A DNA stretch of 30,298 nucleotides. It comes from CAZOLI01 sp964580675. Lineage in GTDB: Bacteria; Planctomycetota; MHYJ01; CAYXQY01. This document shows positions 1 to 7,118 of this stretch, in pieces (position 1 is the first letter of the stretch; each line of letters opens with the position of its first letter). The stretch is taken from positions 1 to 30,298 of the forward strand of contig CAZOLI010000031.1 in the NCBI GenBank assembly GCA_964580675.1. The letters run 5' to 3'. The position numbers and the translations under genes were made by a program. The notes beneath the pieces are model-generated. The model worked only from the letters and a program-made list of their open reading frames with translations. It ran no database searches and was not told the origin of the DNA.

Positions 1-339
1 CGCGTTGCAAATGCCATTCGGAACTTCTTTACGGGGGACAACGTAACGGACACCGGCTGTACACTGAAGGTATACCGCCGGGAAGCCCTCGAGGAGATTC
101 CGTTTTTCAGGGGCATGCATCGTTTTTTGCCGACCCTGTTTCGATATTACGGATTCTCCCGGAAGGAAGTTCCCGTGGAACACGAGGAGCGGAAGGAGGG
201 GGAATCAAAATACCGGCTCCTCAACAGGGCCATCACCATATTCGATCTCTGCGCATGTGTCTGGATCCGGTTCCGTCGCATTCAGTACGGGGTGGAGGCA
301 TCCGACACGGCGGACGAAACCACGGAGGACAGGGCGTAG
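1..339 (+). CDS. GT2 family glycosyltransferase, dolichol-phosphate mannosyltransferase-like (C-terminal part)
   Basis: The reading frame is open from base 1 to a TAG at 337-339, so the 5' part lies outside the window. The 112 visible residues contain the block TGCTLKVYRREAL followed by GMHRFLPTL and EVPVEHEERKEGESKY. These match the second half of the GT-A catalytic domain of DPM1-like GT2 enzymes, which move a sugar from a nucleotide donor to polyprenyl phosphate or a related lipid at the inner face of the membrane. The visible end (DLCACVWIRFRRIQYG) is a short hydrophobic patch rather than a full C-terminal membrane domain, so this looks like the soluble or peripheral form. The family call is firm from the conserved block; donor and acceptor cannot be read. 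The next gene is convergent. Confidence 0.85.
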   Translation, partial: RVANAIRNFFTGDNVTDTGCTLKVYRREALEEIPFFRGMHRFLPTLFRYYGFSRKEVPVEHEERKEGESKYRLLNRAITIFDLCACVWIRFRRIQYGVEASDTADETTEDRA

Positions 340-342
340 ACG

Positions 343-410
343 ATCGGTGTTCTCGCTTTCTCCTGACCGGATCGACGACACCGATTAGTTCGGGGAGGTC
401 TTTTTATTTT
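343..410 (+). terminator. Possible terminator between convergent genes
   Basis: An 8-base inverted repeat (ATCGGTGT at 343-350, ACACCGAT at 378-385) encloses a 27-base loop and is followed by a T-rich stretch at 401-410. It lies just after the glycosyltransferase stop and before the end of the convergent peptidase gene. The long loop makes it a weak candidate. Confidence 0.25.
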
Positions 411-1435
411 GGCGGGTTTTTCCGCATCGCCACTTTGTACGCCACGAAGAACACCAGCCGGGAGATGGCCATGGCCTTTTTGGGTTTGGTCTTCCCTGGA
501 TCGTCGGTGTGTTTGTGGTAATCACTGTGCATGCCGCCGAAGAAGAACAGAGCGGGAACGTCCCGTTTAATGAACGGTGCGTGATCCCCTCGATCGCTGT
601 ACTGACTCATCCCCTGAAAACTAATTTCAATTTTGTATTCATTGCTTAAATTTTTCAGAAGCTTCGTGAGGTCTTCGCTGGTTTTCTTGCCGCCCACTTT
701 GATTTTCCGAATTTTGCCCCGGCTGATCATGTCCATGTTTAACATGGTGACGGTTTTGTCCATCGGGAAGACGGGGTTTCTACCGTAATACTTCGAACCG
801 ATCAATCCCCGTTCTTCCGCGCTGAATGCGATCAGGACCACACTTCGTCTGGTGTCCACTTTCTGAAGAGCTTCACCAAATTCGAGGAGGGCTCCGGTGC
901 CGGAAGCATTATCGTCCGCCCCGTTGTGTATTTGTCCCTGTTGACCGCGGGAACCAAAGTTTCCCTTGCCGAGGTGGTCATAATGTGCACCGATGACCAC
1001 GTACGTGTTCTTCAGCTTCTCGTGGGTTCCCTCCGCCCAGCCGATGACGTTCCAGAATTTTTTCGAACCGGGTGTTTTTTGGTGGTCGAATTTCTGGAAG
1101 TAGCCGTCGAGATTCTGGTTGTTTTCGGAACCGGTGTTCCCTCCTGAATTGGAACCGGAACCGGGGATGGGTTTTAAGCCGGCTTTCCGAAAGTCTTTTG
1201 CAATGTATTTTGCCGCTTTGTGACAGTACTTTGTTCCGGACGGCCTTCCCTTATATTTTTCGTCTCCCAATTCATATATATGTTCCTTGCATTCGTTCTG
1301 CGTGATTGAGCTCAGGGCCCTGTTTCGTTTGTTCTCGGACTGGGCCTGCAGTACGCCCGAAAAACTCAGAAGAGCGATTGCCGCGATGAGGAGAGTGTTT
1401 CTGATGTGTCTTCCCGTTCTGTTCTTGTTGATCAT
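404..1435 (-). CDS. Secreted M28 family zinc aminopeptidase
   Basis: 343 residues. A signal peptide is visible at residues 1-31 (basic start, hydrophobic core, then VLQAQS), so the enzyme is exported. The M28 co-catalytic zinc motifs are all present: GAHYDHL with His151, GADDNASG with Asp174, SAEERG with the general base Glu207 and ligand Glu208, NMDMIS with Asp235, and SDYHKHTD with His307. The family removes N-terminal amino acids from peptides outside the cytoplasm. Residues 91-106 are a Gly/Ser/Asn-rich low-complexity insert before the catalytic core. The gene appears monocistronic, with a good promoter upstream (1504-1532) and a divergent lipoprotein gene beyond it. Assignment to M28 is secure; exact substrate is unknown. 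Confidence 0.93.
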   Translation of the reverse strand: MINKNRTGRHIRNTLLIAAIALLSFSGVLQAQSENKRNRALSSITQNECKEHIYELGDEKYKGRPSGTKYCHKAAKYIAKDFRKAGLKPIPGSGSNSGGNTGSENNQNLDGYFQKFDHQKTPGSKKFWNVIGWAEGTHEKLKNTYVVIGAHYDHLGKGNFGSRGQQGQIHNGADDNASGTGALLEFGEALQKVDTRRSVVLIAFSAEERGLIGSKYYGRNPVFPMDKTVTMLNMDMISRGKIRKIKVGGKKTSEDLTKLLKNLSNEYKIEISFQGMSQYSDRGDHAPFIKRDVPALFFFGGMHSDYHKHTDDPGKTKPKKAMAISRLVFFVAYKVAMRKNPPK

Positions 1436-1503
1436 ATCTGGTTTCTGGAAAGGGAAATGAATGGATTCAACGGCACAACCCTGATTTCTTGTTGTGGGTC
1501 CTA

Positions 1504-1532
1504 ATTCTACCCGATGCGCAGGTGGGTCTCAA
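1504..1532 (-). promoter_or_regulatory. Sigma70-type promoter for the M28 peptidase
   Basis: On the minus strand, TTGAGA (1532-1527) and TAGAAT (1509-1504) are separated by exactly 17 bases; each matches the consensus at five of six positions. The expected transcript start near 1497 leaves a leader of about 60 bases before the ATG at 1435. Confidence 0.6.
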
Positions 1533-1631
1533 TGAATTGCCGTAAACACCGTTGACCACGTACCCCCCGGAGGGATTTATTTCCGGTGTTCAAATCGAAA
1601 CGCACAGAGCCCCGGAATGAACAGTGTTCCG

Positions 1632-1660
1632 TTGACTCCCGGGAATTTCTTCCTTAAAAT
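1632..1660 (+). promoter_or_regulatory. Sigma70-type promoter for the small lipoprotein
   Basis: TTGACT (1632-1637) and TAAAAT (1655-1660) are 17 bases apart, each five of six to consensus. Transcription would start near 1667, about 44 bases before the ATG at 1711. Together with the minus-strand promoter at 1504-1532 this makes a compact divergent promoter region. Confidence 0.6.
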
Positions 1661-1710
1661 ATACGAGAAATCCAGTGATCTGTTTGGATGAATCCAGAAA
1701 ACGACACACA

Positions 1711-2106
1711 ATGAATCTCGCCTCCGAATTAAAAGCAGGTCGGTTGCTTTTTCTGGGAGCATTGTTCTCCGCACTTCTGGCGGCACCGGGCTGTGTGACC
1801 CGGCAGGTCGTTCAGACCGCACAGGCTGCCCGTGCTGTCCATCAGCTGAGTGAGGCAAACAGTAATCAGGTGGAGCAGGCGGCCGAAAAACAGCTTATGG
1901 AAATTCGGAGCGAGGCCGAGAGTGAGGTTCGAAAAGAAATAAACGGAACCCCAACCCGGCGTCGCGTTCGGAAGCAGGGAAGACGGAAGAACTGGGGAAA
2001 GAACATAAAATCACCCGGCTCTTTGGAATCGCTCGACGGTTTCGACGCCCCGAGTTACAATCTCGAGTACGACTGGCGGACGAACCAGATGGAATTTGAA
2101 GATTAA
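1711..2106 (+). CDS. Small putative lipoprotein of unknown function
   Basis: 131 residues from the ATG at 1711. An in-frame ATG at 1675 exists, but the lipoprotein signal (MNLASELKAGR, a hydrophobic run, then LAAPGC) begins at 1711 and the predicted transcript start leaves almost no leader for 1675. Cys28 would be the lipidated residue; the Pro in the lipobox is unusual. After it comes an Ala/Gln/Glu-rich, probably helical segment (residues about 32-70), then a strongly basic stretch (RRRVRKQGRRK) and an acidic, aromatic tail ending MEFED. I do not recognise a family. No clear Shine-Dalgarno sequence precedes the start. It is followed by the convergent btuC gene. Confidence 0.65.
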   Translation: MNLASELKAGRLLFLGALFSALLAAPGCVTRQVVQTAQAARAVHQLSEANSNQVEQAAEKQLMEIRSEAESEVRKEINGTPTRRRVRKQGRRKNWGKNIKSPGSLESLDGFDAPSYNLEYDWRTNQMEFED

Positions 2107-2185
2107 TCATTTCGGTTCCTTCCTCTTCGGGGTTCTCCTTCAGGGCATATCACGCCCGCTCGATGGATCTGTGGTTTCATTTCAC

Positions 2186-3184
2186 TCAGTAGAATTCCTC
2201 TTCCACGCCGTGGCTGAGCAACAGCCAGAGGAAGAAGCCCCCTCCGAGCATTGCCGTGAGGATGCCCACGGGGAGCTCCGCGGGAGCAATAATTGTCCGG
2301 GCGATGGTGTCGCAGAGGACGAGGAAGAATCCTCCTCCCACCGAGGAGGCCAGCAGAAGACCCCGGTGGTCGAAGCCGACGAACTGCCGGCAGATATGGG
2401 GTACCATCAAACCGACGAAACCTATCGGACCGCAGACGGCAACCACCCCTCCCACCATCAGTGAAACGGCGACAAACACCAGTTTTTTCACGAAACCGGT
2501 TTGCACCCCCCGACTTCGTGCAATGTCCTCCCCCGACGTAATCAGGTTCATCTCGTCGGGGAACAGGGCCAGAACCGGAATGCCGATGGCCGCAAACGGA
2601 ACGAGCTGCAGAAACTTCCGGAACCCCACCAGCTCCACACTTCCCATCAACCAGTGAACGATCCGAAATGCTCCGGCAAGATCCATTAAATATTGAACGA
2701 ACAACAGAAGACTGGACGCCGTCAGGCTGACGGCAACGCCGGTCAGCAACAGTGTGGAGGTGGAGAAACCTCCGGAAAATCGTGTGAGACCGTACACGAA
2801 CATCGTTACGCCACATGCGCCGGCAAAGGCGAACAGGGAGATTCCCTGGATTCCGAATACGGCAAACCCGAACCCAAAGGCAATGTAGCTGGCCGCTCCC
2901 AGTGCAGCTCCCGATGAAACCCCGAGTGTATAAGGAGTCGCAAGCGGATTCCGAAAAAGTGCCTGAAAGGCCGTTCCGCTTATGCTTAACATCATGCCCG
3001 CAAGGAATCCGGTTGCCACACGAGGAACACGAATCTGCCAAAAAATTTGCCCGGTCTGCTCTCCCGAATTTCCGGTCAGAATCCGAACGGGAGAAATGGA
3101 GGTGAGGCCCACGAACGGGAGAATCACAAGAGCGGCGAGTGAGAGTGCAAACAGTAGACCCAGAAACCGGTTTTTGTTACTCAT
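2186..3184 (-). CDS. btuC: FecCD/BtuC family ABC transporter permease, probably for corrinoids
   Basis: 332 residues, a typical length for the family, with about nine to ten hydrophobic segments along the chain. The signature IRVPRVATGFLAG near residue 50, FRNPLATPYTLGVSSGA near residue 80, and CGPIGFVGLMVPHICR near residue 270 are classic for BtuC/FecD permeases that form the inner-membrane channel for vitamin B12 or iron-siderophores. The adjacent substrate-binding protein and four cobalamin genes in the same direction favour corrinoid uptake. It is the last gene of the operon, 22 bases after btuF. The partner ATPase (BtuD), which normally follows, is absent: the next gene is a convergent lipoprotein. 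Substrate is inferred from context. Confidence 0.9.
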   Translation of the reverse strand: MSNKNRFLGLLFALSLAALVILPFVGLTSISPVRILTGNSGEQTGQIFWQIRVPRVATGFLAGMMLSISGTAFQALFRNPLATPYTLGVSSGAALGAASYIAFGFGFAVFGIQGISLFAFAGACGVTMFVYGLTRFSGGFSTSTLLLTGVAVSLTASSLLLFVQYLMDLAGAFRIVHWLMGSVELVGFRKFLQLVPFAAIGIPVLALFPDEMNLITSGEDIARSRGVQTGFVKKLVFVAVSLMVGGVVAVCGPIGFVGLMVPHICRQFVGFDHRGLLLASSVGGGFFLVLCDTIARTIIAPAELPVGILTAMLGGGFFLWLLLSHGVEEEFY

Positions 3185-3206
3185 TTCGATTGCTCATCCG
3201 TCAAAC

Positions 3207-4211
3207 CTAACCTCCGGGTTCAAGGACTATTTCGTTTTTGAGCACCTGGTCCCAGTCTATTTCGGGATGCAGTTTTCGGGCGATTCGCTCCAGCGTGCGA
3301 ATAACGTAGGGGCCGGGGTGGAGCAAATAATCACCGGTCAATACGTGGAAGCGGTTCGATTTGACGGCCGGTATCGTCGAGAGGCTGTTCCAGTCCTGGT
3401 GAATTTCCTCCTTGGTGAAGGGTTTCTTTTCCAGGTCCGGGATCAGCTCGAAAATTACGTCCGGTTTCATTTTGATCAATCCCTCCGCGGAAATCTCCGG
3501 CCATGGTACATCGCCGGTGTACGCATTTTGCCCTCCGGCCGTTTGAATAACGTCCGAAAGGAAGGTCCCCTGTCCCGCGATGTTTACGTGGTTGATGCGA
3601 CCGGATCCGTGCGAGCTGTGCATGACGACAATCACCCGGGGCTTTTTTCTGGCCGACGTGGCCTTCCGAATCTGTTCAACTCGTTCCGATAATTTTCCGG
3701 TGAGTTCGTCGGCTTTTTTCTCCTCGCCCAACAGGTTTCCGATGCGACGAACTGATGAGAGAACCTGCTCAATCGAGTTCTGTTTTACGGTTTTTGTTGG
3801 TACGCCGAGGTCATTCAGTTTCTGTTTCTGTTCCCTGTGAATGTCTTCTTTGACGAGCACGAGGTCCGGGTTCTCACGGAGAAGGACTTCGCTGTTCATG
3901 TTCGTAAATCCACCGATTCGAACGGCGTGGTTTAGTTCCGGCACGTCCGGTCCGTGTTTGGTGACGCCCACAATCCGGTCCCCGGCGTTTAAAGCAAGCA
4001 GTACTTCCGTGATGCTCGGGGCAAGTGAAATGATCCGGGTCGGTGATTCGTTCTGTTTCTTTACACTGTTTTGGGAGGGGGAACCGGCCGGGTTCTGATC
4101 GGAACAACCCAAAAAGAAAAAAAGGAGGAGCACCCCGAAAAAGGTGCCGGAGAGATGACCCGGGTTCTCCGCTTTTGTTCCCGGCGTGAGGATCTGAAGG
4201 TGGTCGATCAT
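3207..4211 (-). CDS. btuF: Corrinoid ABC transporter substrate-binding lipoprotein, BtuF-like
   Basis: 334 residues. After a polar start of about 22 residues comes a hydrophobic run ending in the lipobox FFLGC (Cys36), so it should be a membrane-anchored lipoprotein. The mature part begins RIISLAPSITEVLLAL and continues with VGVTKHGPDVPEL and NPDLVLV, the pattern of class III periplasmic binding proteins (BtuF/FhuD/TroA type). A low-complexity Ser/Asn/Lys linker (residues 37-57) separates anchor and domain. Position between cobO and btuC in a cobalamin operon supports corrinoid binding. The long polar N-terminus before the signal core is unusual, and the true start could be downstream at a non-ATG codon. 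Confidence 0.87.
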   Translation of the reverse strand: MIDHLQILTPGTKAENPGHLSGTFFGVLLLFFFLGCSDQNPAGSPSQNSVKKQNESPTRIISLAPSITEVLLALNAGDRIVGVTKHGPDVPELNHAVRIGGFTNMNSEVLLRENPDLVLVKEDIHREQKQKLNDLGVPTKTVKQNSIEQVLSSVRRIGNLLGEEKKADELTGKLSERVEQIRKATSARKKPRVIVVMHSSHGSGRINHVNIAGQGTFLSDVIQTAGGQNAYTGDVPWPEISAEGLIKMKPDVIFELIPDLEKKPFTKEEIHQDWNSLSTIPAVKSNRFHVLTGDYLLHPGPYVIRTLERIARKLHPEIDWDQVLKNEIVLEPGG

Positions 4212-4223
4212 TTTTCTGCTCTT

Positions 4224-4244
4224 TTTCCCGTTCTTTTCGGGAAA
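4224..4244 (-). promoter_or_regulatory. Intra-operon hairpin before btuF
   Basis: A perfect 7-bp inverted repeat, TTTCCCG and CGGGAAA, flanks a 7-base loop, in the 45-base gap between the cobO stop and the btuF start. In the minus-strand transcript no U-tract follows it, so it is more likely an RNA processing or stability element than a terminator. Confidence 0.35.
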
Positions 4245-4256
4245 TGATAATTGAGG

Positions 4257-4877
4257 TTAATAATCAACTCCCTTCTGCGCGAGGAGGTCCTGGTCGTGGT
4301 ATGGGTGTTTAATCATTTTCATTTCCGTAACGCAGTCAGCAAAGTTGATTAATTCCGGTGGTGCGTTTCGACCGGTAATAACGACGTGTCGATCGTCCGG
4401 TCGTTTGTCGAGTTCTTCAATGACCGGTTCCGTATCGAGCCAGCCATAATCCATTACGTACGTAAATTCATCGAGGATAACGATATCCGGTCCGTTTTCC
4501 GCCGTAATTTTTTCCCGGGCCAGGTCCCACCCGTGAAGCGCCTTGGCACGATCCTTCTCGATGTCCTCGGAGGTCCACGTGAAACCGTCACCACTTGAGA
4601 GCCATTCGATCCCCATTTTTTCGGCCGCCCGGACCTCACCCCATTTTCCCGTTTCGTGTTTGATAAATTGCACCACACACACGTCCATTCCCCGTCCCCA
4701 GGCTCGTGTCATTATCCCAAAGGCAGCCGTGGATTTGCCTTTGCCGTTTCCCGTGTTGACAAGGACCAGTCCCCTTCGCCCGCTTTCTTTCTGATCCCGC
4801 TCGTTGTTCTGCTCCTGACGTTTTTGTTCCCGCTGTTCGTCGTCGGGCTGGTAACCTTGATCATCCGGGGGGTTCAT
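4257..4877 (-). CDS. cobO: Cob(I)yrinic acid a,c-diamide adenosyltransferase, CobO/BtuR type
   Basis: 206 residues from the ATG at 4877, close to the usual size of about 200. The frame is open further upstream to a TTG at 4985 inside cbiB, but that extension has no family similarity. The enzyme transfers the adenosyl group of ATP to Co(I) corrinoids. It shows the P-loop TGNGKGKST (residues 42-50) and AAFGIMTRAWGRG after it, VCVVQFIK near 67, DIVILDEFTYVMDYGWL near 131, and VVITGRNAPPELI near 165, all typical of CobO. The first 30 residues are a polar Gln/Glu/Asp-rich tail, as in other members. It lies between cbiB and btuF in the corrinoid operon. Confidence 0.93.
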   Translation of the reverse strand: MNPPDDQGYQPDDEQREQKRQEQNNERDQKESGRRGLVLVNTGNGKGKSTAAFGIMTRAWGRGMDVCVVQFIKHETGKWGEVRAAEKMGIEWLSSGDGFTWTSEDIEKDRAKALHGWDLAREKITAENGPDIVILDEFTYVMDYGWLDTEPVIEELDKRPDDRHVVITGRNAPPELINFADCVTEMKMIKHPYHDQDLLAQKGVDY

Positions 4878-4959
4878 GACTGGGTTCTGTGTAAAATTTG
4901 ACCGATTCTCGGGGGCGAAAATTTGAGGGGAAATATTGTAGATCACGGAATCCCCGGTT

Positions 4960-5985
4960 TCAAAATAGAGCCGGCCACCGAGCAATCAACGCGACGTACA
5001 GAAACAAAAACGTCGACCCAAGATAAATTCCGCTGCTGAGGAGATAAAGCCGAATGGTGGTCTGTACATGATGCGAACGAATGGGTTCCGAATCGGGTCC
5101 CATGGTTGCTTTTTCCACCGTTCCGAACGAGTACGTCGTCGGGCCCCCGAGCTGTACGTCTAACAATCCCGCCACAAAACTCTCGCTCTGTCCGGCGTTC
5201 GGTGACGGGTGGTTGTTTCGATCCCGGAACCAGACCGAAACCCCCCGAAGCGGTTGAAGGTTCAATAGTCCTCCCCCGAGCATGAGAAACGGAAGCGAGA
5301 TCCGTGCGGGCACGAAGTTCATTAGGTCGTCCATCCGGGCGGAGGGGGCGCCGAAGGTCTGAAAACGTTCGTTCCTGTACCCCACCATGGCATCCAGTGT
5401 GTTGATGGAACGGTGGAGAACGGCTCCGGTTAACCCCAGGTGCGAGGGATAGAACGACGTCCACGAACCCAGGATTGCACCGGCGAGAAACCAGAAGAGG
5501 GGGCCGACGACCGAGTCCACAAATCCTTCCGCAAGACTTTCCACGGTGGCTTTCGCAACTTCGGAACCGGAAAGGTCCGAGGTCTCTCGGCCCACGATGC
5601 CGGCGGCCGTTTCCCGGGCAGTGGAAAGGTCGCCGTTCTCCAGAGCCTCCACCAGTGGACGCGTATGATCGGCGAACGAACGAATGGCAAAGGTAAGGCT
5701 CAGGACCACACCGGCCACCGGAACCGCAATAACGGGCGGACACCACAGGAAAAGACCCCATGGAATCAGGACGCCTGTGCCGACGGCCACCAGGACCGTC
5801 CCGGTCAGAAGGATCGTACCCCCGACGTATCCATTTACGTTGCCGCGGAACAGCAGATTTTTGGTTTTTTCGACAAACAGGCCGAGAAGCTGTACGGGGT
5901 GGAATCGGGTGTCCGGGTCGCCGATGATCAGGTCCATGATCACGGCGACAGCAAGGACGCCGACCGCAGATTCAAACCAGGTCAT
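4960..5985 (-). CDS. cbiB: Adenosylcobinamide-phosphate synthase, CbiB
   Basis: 341 residues, with several membrane segments. CbiB joins aminopropanol phosphate (or the free amine) to adenosylcobyric acid. Family blocks are visible: VIMDLIIGDPDTRFHPVQLLG near the N-terminus, NTLDAMVGYRNERF near residue 195, and HPSPNAGQSE followed by VQLGGP near 262-285. The start overlaps the end of cobD by four bases (ATGA at 5985-5982), which indicates translational coupling with the gene that makes its aminopropanol-phosphate substrate. Residues 102-147 are a soluble loop with many charged residues, as is usual in this family. Confidence 0.93.
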   Translation of the reverse strand: MTWFESAVGVLAVAVIMDLIIGDPDTRFHPVQLLGLFVEKTKNLLFRGNVNGYVGGTILLTGTVLVAVGTGVLIPWGLFLWCPPVIAVPVAGVVLSLTFAIRSFADHTRPLVEALENGDLSTARETAAGIVGRETSDLSGSEVAKATVESLAEGFVDSVVGPLFWFLAGAILGSWTSFYPSHLGLTGAVLHRSINTLDAMVGYRNERFQTFGAPSARMDDLMNFVPARISLPFLMLGGGLLNLQPLRGVSVWFRDRNNHPSPNAGQSESFVAGLLDVQLGGPTTYSFGTVEKATMGPDSEPIRSHHVQTTIRLYLLSSGIYLGSTFLFLYVALIARWPALF

Positions 5986-7103
5986 TCTTCGACCTCCGAA
6001 TTGTTGAACCGTCCCGCGATTTCCTCCAGCGTGTTTCGGAGTTCCCGGTTTTGGTTCGGCTCGAGCAATGCCATGCGAAAACAGGGACGTTGTATTCCCC
6101 TGAAGTTCCGCGCATCCCGGACGTAAAGACCGTTTTGCAGTAATCCGCGCAACAGATCGTTCAGGTTGTTGGTGGCTTTCCAGCGTACCAGTAGGAAATT
6201 TGTTTGAGAGGGAGACATTAGCCGGTAGGAGCCATGTTCGTTTATCCAGGTCACCATTTTTGATTTTTCCTGCTGAATGGTGTTTCGAACGTTATTTCGG
6301 TACCGGCCGCACGAGATGAGGTGTCGAACCGCCTCTTCCGCAATTCGATTCACCGTCCAGGGAGGATGGGCGGACCGGAGCTTTGAAACCGTGCCGGGCG
6401 AACCAATGATCGCACCGGCACGGAGACCGGGAATGGCGTACAGTTTTGTAAGTGATCTCAGTACCAGAACCCGTTCGTTGTTCACGGCCGTTTTCATCAT
6501 GGAATGACCGGCGTCCGGATCCGAGAGAGATTGGAAGGCCTCATCCAGAAGAAATAGGGTGTTGTCCGTTTCCCGTATGATCCGGCGGAGAGACGCGCGG
6601 GACAGGGAATCGCCCGTGGGGTTGTTCGGGTGACCGAGAACCACCAGATCCACGTGACCGGCAACCTCCAGCAGGTTGGAGGCGAGTGTTTCCGTGTCCA
6701 TGTCGAGATAAGATCCGCCGTCGTGTATTTTGGCATCGGCGGCCTTCAGAGCTCGTTCATAATCCCGAAATGAGGGGCGGAGAAGAGCGGCATCGTCCGG
6801 GCGGATCCGGTTGATTGCGTGATACAGCAATTCGGAGGCGCCGTTTCCGGGAAGCACGGCGTTCGGGGGCACGTCGTGCACCTGTGCGTAATACGCCGTC
6901 ATTGCGTCACCGTTCTTCGAGGGATACTTTTTTATTTCGGACCGAAACGTGGACCAGTTCTCCGTCAGGACCTCGGGCGGGCCACCGGGAGCCACGTTTA
7001 CGCTGAAATCCGTTATCGAACCCGGATGATCCAGGTTCAGCCGATCCAGGTCCTGTTCCGGATTTCCTCCGTGTGCCGGAACGTCGGAGAGGGGTTGGTT
7101 CAT
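5982..7103 (-). CDS. cobD: L-threonine-O-3-phosphate decarboxylase, CobD type (fold-type I PLP enzyme)
   Basis: 373 residues. It begins with the CobD hallmark HGGNPEQDLDRL (residue 11 on) and DFSVNVAPGGPP. The PLP enzyme features follow: GNGASELL near 87, HPNNPTGD (Asn161), LLDEAF (Asp187), and RSLTKLYAIPGLRAG with the cofactor lysine Lys220 and Arg228. In Salmonella CobD decarboxylates threonine phosphate to (R)-1-amino-2-propanol phosphate, which CbiB then attaches. The fold is shared with histidinol-phosphate aminotransferases (HisC), but the N-terminal HGGN block and the cbiB overlap settle the assignment. It sits 15 bases after cobQ. Confidence 0.92.
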   Translation of the reverse strand: MNQPLSDVPAHGGNPEQDLDRLNLDHPGSITDFSVNVAPGGPPEVLTENWSTFRSEIKKYPSKNGDAMTAYYAQVHDVPPNAVLPGNGASELLYHAINRIRPDDAALLRPSFRDYERALKAADAKIHDGGSYLDMDTETLASNLLEVAGHVDLVVLGHPNNPTGDSLSRASLRRIIRETDNTLFLLDEAFQSLSDPDAGHSMMKTAVNNERVLVLRSLTKLYAIPGLRAGAIIGSPGTVSKLRSAHPPWTVNRIAEEAVRHLISCGRYRNNVRNTIQQEKSKMVTWINEHGSYRLMSPSQTNFLLVRWKATNNLNDLLRGLLQNGLYVRDARNFRGIQRPCFRMALLEPNQNRELRNTLEEIAGRFNNSEVEE

Positions 7104-7118
7104 GGTCGCTTGCTCCGG

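Noticed and set aside
2103..3041. Long minus-strand ORF overlapping btuC in another frame
   Set aside because: Arg/Gly-rich shadow of btuC without any domain; similar shadows occur opposite or beside cbiB and topA.
4878..4985. TTG start for cobO within the end of cbiB
   Set aside because: The extension is not family-like and uses a rare start codon; the ATG at 4877 gives the normal length.
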